Notes: generated by a model from the letters alone, not told the origin. DNA of 64,000 bases from an uncultured Sediminibacterium sp. (GCF_946481145.1 NZ_CAMLMJ010000009.1:62001-126000); one strand, 5' to 3'. Numbered from the stretch's first letter, positions 33,472 to 42,792 are shown. A program made the numbers and translations.

Positions 33472-34458
33472 GAACGAATTCAATTAATGGCCCGCTTGGG
33501 GGAATATATGCTGGGAAAGGATGAAGCATGGATGGAAGTTCGAGAACGTGCCTATCGTGAAAATGCCTGGTTTATTCCTGAATTCCAGGATTTGGCTATT
33601 CAACAGATTGCTACTCATTTTCTTCAACCCGACCTGCTTCAGCAATTGGCAGTAGATTATGGTGTAAAAGATACTCCCGCAAACCCACATACCGTTGGTA
33701 TTGTGATGGCAGGAAATATTCCACTAGTTGGCTTTCATGATTTTCTGGCAGTTTTTATCAGTGGGCATCCCATGGTCATTAAAACTTCCTCTAAAGATGA
33801 ATGGCTCATCAAACACCTGGTTAAAAAACTTTACGAATGGGAAATCACCATTCAGAACCAGGTATCCTTTGCAGAGCAGTTAAAAGGCTGTGATGCATAT
33901 ATAGCTACCGGCTCTAATAATGCAGGCAGGTATTTTGAATACTATTTTGGAAAATACCCGAATATCATCCGTAAAAACAGGACCTCAGTAGCTGTGTTGG
34001 ATGGTAGTGAAACGAAAGAGGAGTTAAGTCTGCTAGCAGATGACATACAACGTTATTTCGGACTCGGATGCAGGAATATTACGCAGTTATATGTACCTGA
34101 AAGTTATGATTTCGTACCTGTTTTACATGAATTGAAGCGATACGAGTACCTGATGGATTACCACAAATACAAACACAATTACGATTACCACCTGGCATTA
34201 TTGATCATGGGGAATAAATACTACATGAACAATGATTCATTAGTGTTAACCGAAAATATCTCTCCATTCTCGCCGGTTAGCCAGGTTCACTACCAATTTT
34301 ACAAGGATAAGGAGGCCCTGACAAAAATGCTTTCCGAAAACCTGGATATTCAGTGTGTGGTTGGACATGGCTTTATTCCAATAGGTCAGGCACAAAGTCC
34401 TGGCTTAACAGATTATGCCGACGGTGTTGATACTATGGCATTTTTGCAGCAATTATGA
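33460..34458 (+). CDS. LuxC-like acyl-CoA reductase / acyl-protein reductase
   Basis: A 332-residue member of the aldehyde-dehydrogenase-like LuxC family. It shows VGIVMAGNIPLVGFHDFLAVFISGH (about 77-101), the dinucleotide region TGSNNAGRYFEYYFGKYPNIIRKNRTSVAVLDG and the catalytic Cys in YFGLGCRNITQLYVP (about 209). Family members reduce fatty acyl-CoA or acyl-protein to aldehyde with NADPH. There is no luciferase here, so a role in lipid or wax/aldehyde metabolism is inferred. It is divergent from the ferredoxin, and their transcripts may overlap at the 5' ends. Confidence 0.85.
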   Translation: MILQERIQLMARLGEYMLGKDEAWMEVRERAYRENAWFIPEFQDLAIQQIATHFLQPDLLQQLAVDYGVKDTPANPHTVGIVMAGNIPLVGFHDFLAVFISGHPMVIKTSSKDEWLIKHLVKKLYEWEITIQNQVSFAEQLKGCDAYIATGSNNAGRYFEYYFGKYPNIIRKNRTSVAVLDGSETKEELSLLADDIQRYFGLGCRNITQLYVPESYDFVPVLHELKRYEYLMDYHKYKHNYDYHLALLIMGNKYYMNNDSLVLTENISPFSPVSQVHYQFYKDKEALTKMLSENLDIQCVVGHGFIPIGQAQSPGLTDYADGVDTMAFLQQL

Positions 34459-34480
34459 CAATAATTCGCTATAAATACGA

Positions 34481-34515
34481 GACCATGGACTATGGTCTAT
34501 GGTCCATGGTCTATT
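34481..34515. repeat. Heptamer hairpin GACCATG / GTCTATG
   Basis: Five words, GACCATG, GACTATG, GTCTATG, GTCCATG and GTCTATT. The first and fourth groups form an 11-bp perfect stem (34480-34490 with 34502-34512). It lies 22 bp after the LuxC-like stop. The rest of the 296-bp gap to 34755 shows no gene; a weak GCC/GGC pairing is visible only. Confidence 0.88.
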
Positions 34516-34754
34516 ACCTTGCGCCAAGCCTCCCCTACAACCCAGGTTCGCATTATTGCATGGCTTAGCCAGTTTGCGGATAATTCGTTAACTTTAACAT
34601 TGGCTTTCCTCTCGATCTACGAGGATTGCCGTAAAACATTTGTTAAATACTGTCAGAGGTATACTGTCAATTAAACAGCTTTGTTTATTTGCTGTCTGAA
34701 AGGCATATTATTTGATCCAATTAGATTATTCAAATCATTAAAAGACCATGCATT

Positions 34755-36275
34755 ATGAATCTTAAGAACATTTTAGCCGTGGTTGCCATAAGCGCCACCA
34801 CTGCTGTCCTCAGTGTTTGGGGTTTTAGCAAATACAACGATTACCAACGAGCAGGCATACAGGAATCCGGAAAGCTACCGGTGAACTATGCTGGTTTTTT
34901 TGATAAAAACAATAATATGGCGGCTGCGATTGATTTTACGCCAGCAGCTACCAGTGCTACCCCTGCGGTGGTGCACATAAAAACAAAAACCAAAGCTCGC
35001 CAGGTTAGTAATACACAACGTCAGCGTAGTAATCCTTTTGCCGATTTATTTGGTGACGATTTTGGTGATTTCTTTGGTGGTCCACGTGTTATTCCAGAGC
35101 AACGCGCAAGCGGTAGTGGTGTATTGATTACTGAAGATGGATACATCATTACCAATAACCACGTTGTTGATGGTGCTGATGAAATCAACGTTACGCTGGC
35201 CAATAAGAAATCTTATAAAGCCACTTTAATTGGTACAGATCCAAGCAGCGATATCGCTGTAATTAAAGTTGAAGGGAAAGCCCTTCCATACTTAGTATAT
35301 GGAAATAGTGATGAAGTAAAACTTGGGCAGTGGGTATTGGCAATTGGATATCCTTTAAATCTTGATGCCACTGTAACCGCCGGTATTGTAAGTGCAAAAT
35401 CAAGATCAATCGGTATCAACAGCCGCCAAAGTCAAAGTCCGGTTGAATCATTTATTCAAACAGATGCTGCAGTTAACTCTGGTAATAGTGGTGGTGCCCT
35501 CATTAATACTTCAGGAGAATTGATCGGTATTAATTCAGCCATTGCATCTCCTACTGGTTCTTATGCTGGTTATTCTTATGCAATTCCTGTTAATATCGTT
35601 AAGAAAATAGTTACCGATATCGTAAAATTTGGTACAGTTCAACGCGCTTTTATAGGTATTAATTACCCTAATGAAAATCTTTCAGACGATCAGTTACGTG
35701 AACTGGAAAAAGAACTGGGCACTTCAATTAAAGAAGGAGAAGGTGTTATTATCACAGGAGTACCTGATGGTGGTGCCGCTGCCGCTGCTGGTTTGAAAAA
35801 AGGTGACCTTGTTACCAAAGTAAATGGAAATGTAGTTACTAATGGACCTGAATTACAAGAACAGGTTGCTTTATATAAGCCGGGCGATAAAATATCTGTG
35901 AGTTATAAAAGAGGCGGAAAAGAAAACACCGTAAACATTACCCTGAAAAACAAAGTTGGTACTACTGAAGTAGTAAAATCTACTTCTGCTCTTGAACAAC
36001 TGGGTGGCGAATTGGAAACCATTGATAAAAGTCTTGCTGCTGCAAATGAAATCAAAGGCGGTGTCCGTGTTAAAAAAGTAGGAACAGGATTATTAAGCAA
36101 AAGCAAAATGCAGGATGGATTTGTTATAACTGGCGTAAATGGACGTGAAGTAAAAACAGTTGCAGAACTACAGGAAGTATTATCTTCTGTTAAGAGCGGT
36201 GTTGTTAGACTTGAAGGTATTTATCCTGGATTTGAAGGAAGTTATACTTACCCGTTAAATTTATCAAGAGAATAA
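34755..36275 (+). CDS. Periplasmic HtrA/DegP-family serine protease
   Basis: A 506-residue envelope protease/chaperone. The N-terminal segment NILAVVAISATTAVLSVWGF is an uncleaved anchor or signal. The trypsin-like domain shows the His in YIITNNHVVDGA (about 135), the Asp in SDIAVIKV (about 166) and the Ser in TDAAVNSGNSGGAL (about 245). Two PDZ domains follow (about 295-395, with KEGEGVIITGVPDGGAAAAAGLKKGD, and 410-500, with VKKVGTGLLSKSKMQDGFVI). A polar Gly/Phe/Asp loop (FADLFGDDFGDFFGGP) before the protease domain matches Bacteroidota HtrA proteins. It clears damaged envelope proteins. Its own terminator follows. Confidence 0.95.
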   Translation: MNLKNILAVVAISATTAVLSVWGFSKYNDYQRAGIQESGKLPVNYAGFFDKNNNMAAAIDFTPAATSATPAVVHIKTKTKARQVSNTQRQRSNPFADLFGDDFGDFFGGPRVIPEQRASGSGVLITEDGYIITNNHVVDGADEINVTLANKKSYKATLIGTDPSSDIAVIKVEGKALPYLVYGNSDEVKLGQWVLAIGYPLNLDATVTAGIVSAKSRSIGINSRQSQSPVESFIQTDAAVNSGNSGGALINTSGELIGINSAIASPTGSYAGYSYAIPVNIVKKIVTDIVKFGTVQRAFIGINYPNENLSDDQLRELEKELGTSIKEGEGVIITGVPDGGAAAAAGLKKGDLVTKVNGNVVTNGPELQEQVALYKPGDKISVSYKRGGKENTVNITLKNKVGTTEVVKSTSALEQLGGELETIDKSLAAANEIKGGVRVKKVGTGLLSKSKMQDGFVITGVNGREVKTVAELQEVLSSVKSGVVRLEGIYPGFEGSYTYPLNLSRE

Positions 36276-36294
36276 TTCCTCCCAAAAAAGCTAT

Positions 36295-36331
36295 AAAAAA
36301 AGCGAATGAAGTAAGTTCATTCGCTTTTTTT
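36295..36331. terminator. Bidirectional terminator between DegP and amylase
   Basis: AGCGAATGAA (36301-36310) pairs with TTCATTCGCT (36316-36325). The A-run 36295-36301 and T-run 36325-36331 serve both convergent genes. Confidence 0.92.
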
Positions 36332-36334
36332 ATG

Positions 36335-37600
36335 TCAATATTGTTTGATATAGACTAAATAATCGCCCGGTAATAATTCAAAACTTTCTGCATTTGAAAA
36401 ATGATATTGAATTCCGGAGAACAGGTTAACATAGCTTCCCTCCAACCATTCATGCGAAATAGGTATGATGCATTTTTCCTGTTCTGACAAATTCAACAAC
36501 ACCAGTACCTGATTATGTTCTTTCCGTCTGAAATAGGCCATTGCGGGTGCCGCCTCAACAGGAAGTATGAATGTTTCTCCTCCAGTAATTGCGGCATTCG
36601 ATTTTCGCATTTGCAATAATGTTTGATAGAACGATTGTAAGATTGGTTCCTTATGCCATTCAATCTGATCTTTATCAAAGAATGCCAGTCGTTTCATATT
36701 GGGATTTTCCTGTCCACTATATATCAGTGGTATTCCTTGCCAGGTACAGGTAAATACGGCCCATGCTTTGGCGCAAAGACCATACTTTTCATATTCGGTA
36801 CCGTTCCAGCTATTTTCATCGTGGTTACTGGTAAAAAATAATTTACTTGCTCCTACAGGGTATTGTGAATAAGCATGTAATACTTCATGTAGTTGATGTA
36901 AACCTGTTTCACCTTTTACAAATTTTTCCGTTGTGTGCATCCACCACCATGCATAACTGGTATCAAATGCATTATGATAATTCACTTCTTCACATTCTGC
37001 CAGCCAGTAACCAGGTTTTATTGCGTCGCAGCATGCCCTTGCTTCCATCCAGAAATCGAGTGGAACAAGATGTGCCATATCACATCGAAAACCATCAATA
37101 TCAAACTCTTTCAACCAATATTGCATAGCTTCTACCATTGCCGTGCGCATGGCCTCCTGGTTAAAATCGAGATCAATCACATCTTTCCATCCGTTTCTTT
37201 CAGTGAAATTACCCAACTCATCTTTTATATACCATTCAGGATGTTCGTTCGTCCAGTGATGGTCATAGCCAGTATGGTTCGCCACCCAATCAATAATAAC
37301 CCGCATACCTAACGCATGCGCTTCATTGATTAATGCACGAAAATCATGTTCGTTACCGAATTCCGGATTAATACGGGTATAACTGCTACAAGCATAATAA
37401 CTGCCAAGTGTACCTTGTCTTTCTTCTATACTTATTGGAGTAACAGGCATTAACCAGAGTATATCTACCCCCATATCCTTTAATCTTGGAAGATGCTTAC
37501 TAAAAGCTGTAAATGTTCCTTCTGATGTATACTGTCTGATATTGACTTCATAGATCGAAGCAGATTCGGCCCAGGGCACTGGTTTAAAGCTATGACTCAT
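36335..37600 (-). CDS. Cytoplasmic alpha-amylase-family glycoside hydrolase (GH13)
   Basis: A 421-residue GH13 enzyme without signal peptide, so it acts on alpha-glucans or maltooligosaccharides in the cytoplasm. The four conserved GH13 regions are present: VIIDWVANHTG, GFRCDMAHL with nucleophile Asp174, WLAECEE with acid/base Glu202, and FTSNHDENSW with Asp261. A short C-terminal beta domain ends in FELLPGDYLVYIK. No SusC/D, glgB or pullulanase neighbour gives the substrate. An 8-bp inverted repeat CTGATTTT/AAAATCAG (37613-37633) lies 13 bp ahead of the start and could be an operator or leader hairpin. Confidence 0.92.
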   Translation of the reverse strand: MSHSFKPVPWAESASIYEVNIRQYTSEGTFTAFSKHLPRLKDMGVDILWLMPVTPISIEERQGTLGSYYACSSYTRINPEFGNEHDFRALINEAHALGMRVIIDWVANHTGYDHHWTNEHPEWYIKDELGNFTERNGWKDVIDLDFNQEAMRTAMVEAMQYWLKEFDIDGFRCDMAHLVPLDFWMEARACCDAIKPGYWLAECEEVNYHNAFDTSYAWWWMHTTEKFVKGETGLHQLHEVLHAYSQYPVGASKLFFTSNHDENSWNGTEYEKYGLCAKAWAVFTCTWQGIPLIYSGQENPNMKRLAFFDKDQIEWHKEPILQSFYQTLLQMRKSNAAITGGETFILPVEAAPAMAYFRRKEHNQVLVLLNLSEQEKCIIPISHEWLEGSYVNLFSGIQYHFSNAESFELLPGDYLVYIKQY

Positions 37601-37877
37601 TTTACGATGATACTGATTTTTAGGGAAAATCAGGTATTTATAGGTATTGTCAATGCTTTAAGGGCTTAATAGAATTGTTCATTAAAAATTCTTGGATAAA
37701 AAAAGTTAAGTATCGCATCATCGAAAGGGTAAACCTATTGAATTACATAAGTCAGAACAGTTAGATTGTACTTCCTTAACAGTTATTGCCTGTTATAAAA
37801 ACCCAGATGAGCCCAAAGATGTCATCAAAAACTGGCTTTGAGCTGTGGGCCATGAGCTTCATGATACGGGTATGATG
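37601..37877. other. Gene-free part of the amylase upstream region
   Basis: No supported gene is seen from 37601 to 37877. It holds the CTGATTTT inverted repeat (37613-37633), a small AACAG/CTGTT pairing near 37780-37797, and three heptamers TGAGCTG, TGGGCCA and TGAGCTT (37839-37859). Confidence 0.6.
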
Positions 37878-37945
37878 GAACGCAGATCTTCATGATTTTC
37901 AAGATTTATCATGATAGATCTTGAAAATCATGAAGATCCGTGTTC
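37878..37945. repeat. ATCATGAT-word hairpin, copy 2
   Basis: The 28-bp arms 37878-37905 and 37918-37945 pair at 26 of 28 positions around a TTATCATGATAG loop. The outer arms begin GAACGCAGAT as at 6243. The interior reads as 9-bp words (TTCATGATT, TTCAAGATT, TATCATGAT). Confidence 0.9.
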
Positions 37946-37997
37946 TATTAATAGCAGACTGTGCGTTTTCGGCTATCAAATATTTATTTAAGTCACT

Positions 37998-38104
37998 GAT
38001 TTTAAATTATCTAATTCGCAGGTCCACTTCGTATATTCCATTAAAAGCAGAAAGCCAATTAATGCACCAACAAGGCTTGCAGCTTGCAGCTTGTAGCATG
38101 CAGC
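37998..38104 (-). repeat. Dispersed intergenic element, copy 1 (inverted relative to 42793)
   Basis: Read on the minus strand it shares GCTGCAAGC, CCTTG(A)TTGGTGC, GGCTTTCTGCT and TTA-TGG-ATA blocks in order with 42793-42917. The inner end is a four-unit heptamer array (GCTTGCA, GCTTGCA, GCTTGTA, GCATGCA; 38075-38102). It sits 38 bp beyond the symporter stop. Confidence 0.7.
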
Positions 38105-38141
38105 CAAATTTCCCCGGACAACAATGGAATTGAACGCTAAT

Positions 38142-39857
38142 CTACGCAACCCTTCTTTGAAACATCTGAAAAATAACACTCAATAATACTACTACCAAAG
38201 CACCCACCACATTCAACCATAAAAATCCAAGTCCGATAATATTGTATTTATCCAGCAGAAAACATGCAATCACAACACATTCTCCAAGAATGGCGGCGGC
38301 AAATACCGCATTTGCTTTTACTTGTTTCAGGTAGAATGCTACTAAAAATATACCCAATATCACCCCATAAAACAGGGAGCCCAATACATTCACCGCTTCA
38401 ATAAGACTACCCATACCAGAGGCAAACTCTGCAGTGATGATACAGAATATACCCCATGCCAGTGTATAGTAACGCGATTGTTTATACTCGCGGGCCGATT
38501 GTACAAGATTGCTATTATCACTTTCAATGCCCCTTAGCCTTTGATGAAAATCAATCATGGTACAGGATGCCAGCGAGTTCAATGCTGCTGCAATGGAACC
38601 CCAGGCCGCAAGAAAAATAATGGCAATCAATAATCCAACCAATCCTTTTGGTAAATAGTCGACCACAAAACGAAGAAATATATAATTGGTATCGTTTGTA
38701 TCTGACCCTGGACTTGCCTTAGCCAACACTTTTTTATACTTATCCTGAATGGTGACCAGTTTTTTCGCCCCAATGGTGATACTGTCTTTATACAATTCAT
38801 TCATTTCAATAGCATACAACTTGCTCCACTCCTGCTGTTTAAGTTGATGGGTATTGAATTCATTTTTCAAACCAGCCAGTTCATCTTTATAGCTTGTTTG
38901 CATGGCCTTTTCTTCCACCGCTTTATTAAAAAATACTGGTGATGGATTGAACTGATAAAAAGTAAATAATAAAGCTCCTAATAAAAGTATAAGAAACTGC
39001 ATCGGCACTTTTACCAAACCATTCATCAATAACCCCACCCTGCTTTCTGTAGTATTTTTTGCAGTAAGGTATCTACCCACTTGTGACTGGTCTGTACCGA
39101 AATAAGATAAGGCAAGAAAAAAACCACCAATTACACCACTAATAAGGTTATACCTGTCTTTCCAGTCGAACCCGTTTTCTGTTATCCCGGTTGTAATTAC
39201 ATTTAGTTTTCCTGTAGCACCACTAACTTTCAATGCTTCACTAAACCCAACTCCTTCAGGCAGATAATCAACTATCAGGTATCCGGCCACAAACATTCCG
39301 CCGAAGATGATTAATAACTGTAATTGCTGTGTATAGGCTACTGCTTTTGCTCCTCCGGTTACTGTATAAATTATCAGCATGCCCCCCATAACTATATTCG
39401 TCCAGAATATATCCCAACCCATCAGCGACGACAGAATGATAGAGGGTGCGTATATGCTTATTCCAGTGGAAAGTCCACGGGATAATAAAAACAGAAAGGA
39501 AGTAAAAGTTCTTGTTTTGAGATCAAATCTTTTTTCCAGAAACTCGTAGGCAGTAAAGAGCTTGAGTTTATTGAACAAAGGAACGAATGTGATACAAAGA
39601 ATTATCATTGCCAATGGCAGACCAAAATAATATTGCACAAAGCGCATCCCATCTGTAAATGCCTGACCTGGAGCTGATAAAAATGTAATGGCACTTGCCT
39701 GCGTACCCATGATGCTTAACAATACCAGGTACCAGGGCATAGTTCTATCGCTCAAAAAATATCCTTCGAGATTTTTGCTTGTCCTGCTCTTATATAAACC
39801 GTAGGTAATAATAGCCACCAATGTAACTACCAATACAATCCAGTCTGTTTTACTCAT
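38142..39857 (-). CDS. Sodium:solute symporter (SSS family)
   Basis: A 571-residue inner-membrane transporter with about 13-14 hydrophobic helices. The SSS-typical start DWIVLVVTLVAIITYGLYKSRTSKNLEGYFLSDRTMPWYLVLLSIMGTQASAITFLSAPGQAF and the IYTVTGGAKAVAYTQQLQLLIIFGGM signature are clear. A charged hydrophilic loop of about 80 residues (about 315-395) sits between two helices. Sodium-coupled uptake is expected, but sugar, amino acid or sialate cannot be chosen by eye. It is the last gene of an operon with the PIG-L deacetylase and two microproteins. The 4-bp ATGA overlap with the 39-residue gene implies coupling. Confidence 0.93.
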   Translation of the reverse strand: MSKTDWIVLVVTLVAIITYGLYKSRTSKNLEGYFLSDRTMPWYLVLLSIMGTQASAITFLSAPGQAFTDGMRFVQYYFGLPLAMIILCITFVPLFNKLKLFTAYEFLEKRFDLKTRTFTSFLFLLSRGLSTGISIYAPSIILSSLMGWDIFWTNIVMGGMLIIYTVTGGAKAVAYTQQLQLLIIFGGMFVAGYLIVDYLPEGVGFSEALKVSGATGKLNVITTGITENGFDWKDRYNLISGVIGGFFLALSYFGTDQSQVGRYLTAKNTTESRVGLLMNGLVKVPMQFLILLLGALLFTFYQFNPSPVFFNKAVEEKAMQTSYKDELAGLKNEFNTHQLKQQEWSKLYAIEMNELYKDSITIGAKKLVTIQDKYKKVLAKASPGSDTNDTNYIFLRFVVDYLPKGLVGLLIAIIFLAAWGSIAAALNSLASCTMIDFHQRLRGIESDNSNLVQSAREYKQSRYYTLAWGIFCIITAEFASGMGSLIEAVNVLGSLFYGVILGIFLVAFYLKQVKANAVFAAAILGECVVIACFLLDKYNIIGLGFLWLNVVGALVVVLLSVIFQMFQRRVA

Positions 39858-39973
39858 GCGTAATTTTTAGTAAGCCATTGAAAAAAAACAATCAGCCCGA
39901 TAAGTACCAATAAGACCAGTAAATACCAGCCATTCCAGCTCTTAAAAAGGGGGATTTTTTCTTTGTTTTCCAT
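39854..39973 (-). CDS. 39-residue single-pass membrane microprotein
   Basis: A short frame ATG 39973 to TGA 39854, with the sequence MENKEKIPLFKSWNGWYL followed by a hydrophobic stretch LVLLVLIGLIVFFQWL. It has one membrane helix, with the charged N-terminus likely inside. Its stop overlaps the symporter start by ATGA. The shape recalls short proteins encoded ahead of SSS transporters in other Bacteroidota (recollection), so an accessory or small subunit is possible. It is too short for most gene callers. Confidence 0.75.
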   Translation of the reverse strand: MENKEKIPLFKSWNGWYLLVLLVLIGLIVFFQWLTKNYA

Positions 39974-39982
39974 TTGCTTAAA

Positions 39983-40126
39983 TTATCTGTTTCGAATTAA
40001 ACTTCCTGCAAATAAACCGAGTGCCAATCCTATCAATAAACCGATACGAACATTTTTAATCAGTAATCCAAGTCCAACTCCGATAATAACAATTGTAAAT
40101 ATTCCGATTTGTCTTCTTTGCTTCAT
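39983..40126 (-). CDS. 47-residue two-helix membrane microprotein
   Basis: A frame from ATG 40126 to TAA 39983: MKQRRQIGIFTIVIIGVGLG, then LLIKNVRIGLLIGLALGLFA and a SLIRNR end. Two glycine-rich hydrophobic helices are separated by KNVR, with basic ends, a hairpin topology. It lies 3 bp after the PIG-L stop and 9 bp before the next microprotein, so it is certainly in the same transcript. I do not recognise the family. The tight spacing and codon phase argue for a real gene. Confidence 0.72.
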   Translation of the reverse strand: MKQRRQIGIFTIVIIGVGLGLLIKNVRIGLLIGLALGLFAGSLIRNR

Positions 40127-40129
40127 ACA

Positions 40130-42724
40130 TTAATGCTTAGGCATTGCGATAAGGTTTGCCAGTATTTTAAATGCCCCAGGATTACCTGCAGGTAATTGCC
40201 TGAACATCACCAAACTTACATAGGCGAAATTACCTTTCCCATGTGCTGCTGTAATCAAGCTTCCACTGCTGGCTTTTTCTCCCTTGTCGTTCATCGATAA
40301 TGGAGCCTGATAACGGCTATCTGCCTGATCAGCCTGATAGGTACTACGCTCTTGTACCCAATCATAAAAATCGGCATCCGTTATTTTATTGGGTGTATTT
40401 AATACAGGATGATCCGGCAAAGCAAACCTAACTTCTGCATCTTCCTCAGTAACACGATTGGTTGAAATCTGGAAGGGGTATGGACCTATTTTAGGTGATG
40501 GAACTCCTCCCTGGTTTCGGTTATATTGAACAATCAGGTTGCCTCCATTTTCAACATAGCGCATCATCACATCATATTTTCCGGTAAGCCAGTCGTGCAG
40601 GTTATATGCACGTACTCCGGTAATAATTGCATCGAACTGATTGAGGTTCTCATTGGTTAAATCAGCATCATCTAATTCTTTCACTTCATAGCCTAATTGT
40701 CTGAGTGCTTCTGGTATTACATCTCCTGATCCAGGTATATAACCCACTTTTTTACCTTTTACCTTAATTTCTTCTTTTACTATTTTGATGTGATCACGAA
40801 ACGCGTAATTGATATTGGGTATATGATCATAACGAATAGACTTAAAATAATCTGAAAAGTTCAGGGTTTTTCCTTGTGGCGATATAATAGACATAGTAGC
40901 TTCAAGATATTGTGCTGCTGCGTTAGGATTATATACTGTAGCAAGTGGAATATCGATGATTTCACGTTGTCCTTTTACATAATCTCTTTTCTCCCGGCTG
41001 ATTACAGGTTTAATTTTTTCCTGTCTGATATTCAGGGATGTGGTGACTTGTTTCTGCGAGAAATTTGAGCGGTAAACAACATGCAACATTGAATCTGCCC
41101 TGTTTTTGCCATTCTCTTCTTTTACATTCAACAATACCACTGAAGGACTCATATACAATTCTATGTTTGGCACAATGATAAAGGGCTGGTATAACTCGCC
41201 TCTTTCGGCATCTACATATTTATACATGACTGGTCTTTGAACCTGGAATTTCACTCCTTCGATTTCAATATCGAACCATACGGTAAATAAAGGATCGTTC
41301 CAGGCTTTGCCGATCTCTTGCTGGTCTTCAACCACAAACATGCCATCGGTAGTTTTTGTTTTGCGAAGCCAGTAGGGCTGGGTCTGGTCTGAACCTTTGT
41401 CAGGAATGAGTATATGCGTGTATTGGTAATTTTTATTTTTTTCTGCCACCTGCATCACCACTGAATCTTTTTGTCGATCAAACCGCATAGATCTGATGGT
41501 TAGGTTTACATCGCTTCTTTTATTCACAAAAAAATTGACCTTTACGCTATCTCCCATCAAGGCTGTTTCCTGTTGTGTAAAAGCTTCAGCAAATAACCCG
41601 GACGCATACTCAATAATTTCCTGTATCTCCTTTAGTTTCTGGGTTCTCCATGGGCCTGACGGCAATTTGCTCATCATTACTTTATATACCTGTACCAATT
41701 GCGGAACAGATTTCTCGGGTTTCCTGAAATCGTATTGCGCCAGTATATCATCAATGCCATGTTGAATTTGCGCAAGTGGAGAATCTATTGACAACTGTAT
41801 GGTTGTCTCTTTACCAGACCCATTTGTAAACACAACTGTTTTATCATGTTTAAGCCTTGACCAGCCTGTATTAATTCCATCCATGAGGTCTGATACAGCA
41901 GAATCACCGGCGACATGTGCAAAATATTCAAATACCTCCCCTCTGCGTCTTGGCCGACCCTCCGCCTGACTTTTATGCATGCTTCTTGCTTCTCCTCCCA
42001 GTTCACCATAACTTTTGCCAAGTAATGGATTATAAGCGCCAACTTCTATTTTTAATTGATTTTCGCTGATTGTATTGTTTCTTCCAAAATTGAAAGTGTT
42101 CCACAATAACCTTTTGGCGCGCCATGGTTTTAAGCCGTATCTAAACTGTTCCGGAAACTTTGTACTGTCTGCTGCAGCCTTATACGCTTCTTCTGCAATG
42201 ATTGCAGATGCGGCATGGTGACCATGTCCGGCCCTTGCATCAGGCGGGAACCTTGCAATAATGATATCAGGTTGTAATGATCGTATCATCCATACTGCAT
42301 CAGCCAACACCTCTGTTCGGTTCCAAACCCTTAATGCTTCCTCAGAACTTTTACTGAATCCAAATTCATATGCCCTGGTGAAATACTGTTCAGATCCATC
42401 AATGGCTCTAGCGGCAAGCAGCTCCTGAGTCCTGATCATGCCTAATTCAATCCCCTGTTCAGGACCAATCAGGTTTTGTCCACCGTCACCTCTTGTAAGA
42501 CTTAAGTATGCGGTTCGATATAGCTTTTCTTTTGCGAGATAAGGTAAAAGACCGTTGTTTTCATCGTCTGGATGTGCTGCCAGATACAAAACAGAGCCAA
42601 GTACATTCAATTTCTTGATCTGCTGGTAAATATCTGCGGCATTTGCCGTAACAGGTACGATCTGACCATAGATAATGCTAAAACCCAGCAACCCCGATAA
42701 AAGCAGTATACATTTTTTTTTCAT
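40130..42724 (-). CDS. Exported PIG-L (LmbE) deacetylase with large C-terminal region
   Basis: An 864-residue exported protein (signal LLLSGLLGFSIIYGQ). The N-terminal PIG-L domain has the zinc motif AAHPDDE (His51, Asp54) and HGHHAAS (about 167-173), and removes N-acetyl groups from sugar-type substrates in family members. The following about 600 residues hold beta-sandwich-like stretches and near the end a glutamine-amidotransferase-like/ThuA-like block with IITGVRAYNLHDWLTGKYDVMMRYVENGGNLIVQYN. It is the first gene of the four-gene operon with two microproteins and the symporter, so the symporter may take up the product of this enzyme. The substrate is unknown. Confidence 0.88.
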   Translation of the reverse strand: MKKKCILLLSGLLGFSIIYGQIVPVTANAADIYQQIKKLNVLGSVLYLAAHPDDENNGLLPYLAKEKLYRTAYLSLTRGDGGQNLIGPEQGIELGMIRTQELLAARAIDGSEQYFTRAYEFGFSKSSEEALRVWNRTEVLADAVWMIRSLQPDIIIARFPPDARAGHGHHAASAIIAEEAYKAAADSTKFPEQFRYGLKPWRAKRLLWNTFNFGRNNTISENQLKIEVGAYNPLLGKSYGELGGEARSMHKSQAEGRPRRRGEVFEYFAHVAGDSAVSDLMDGINTGWSRLKHDKTVVFTNGSGKETTIQLSIDSPLAQIQHGIDDILAQYDFRKPEKSVPQLVQVYKVMMSKLPSGPWRTQKLKEIQEIIEYASGLFAEAFTQQETALMGDSVKVNFFVNKRSDVNLTIRSMRFDRQKDSVVMQVAEKNKNYQYTHILIPDKGSDQTQPYWLRKTKTTDGMFVVEDQQEIGKAWNDPLFTVWFDIEIEGVKFQVQRPVMYKYVDAERGELYQPFIIVPNIELYMSPSVVLLNVKEENGKNRADSMLHVVYRSNFSQKQVTTSLNIRQEKIKPVISREKRDYVKGQREIIDIPLATVYNPNAAAQYLEATMSIISPQGKTLNFSDYFKSIRYDHIPNINYAFRDHIKIVKEEIKVKGKKVGYIPGSGDVIPEALRQLGYEVKELDDADLTNENLNQFDAIITGVRAYNLHDWLTGKYDVMMRYVENGGNLIVQYNRNQGGVPSPKIGPYPFQISTNRVTEEDAEVRFALPDHPVLNTPNKITDADFYDWVQERSTYQADQADSRYQAPLSMNDKGEKASSGSLITAAHGKGNFAYVSLVMFRQLPAGNPGAFKILANLIAMPKH

Positions 42725-42792
42725 ACGACAGGAATGGTGCTAACGAAGATAAAGGCTGGAAGATGATATGCCGCACCATTTATAGAAAAAAT

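Noticed and set aside
34492..34674. Open frame of 60 codons in the gap before degP
   Set aside because: It begins inside the heptamer hairpin, has no recognisable motif and its composition reflects the repeat.
37921..38179. Short open frames on both strands downstream of the symporter
   Set aside because: They run through the hairpin and heptamer elements; the resemblance to a membrane peptide (VGALIGFLLL) matches the repeat copy at 42.8 kb only at the DNA level.
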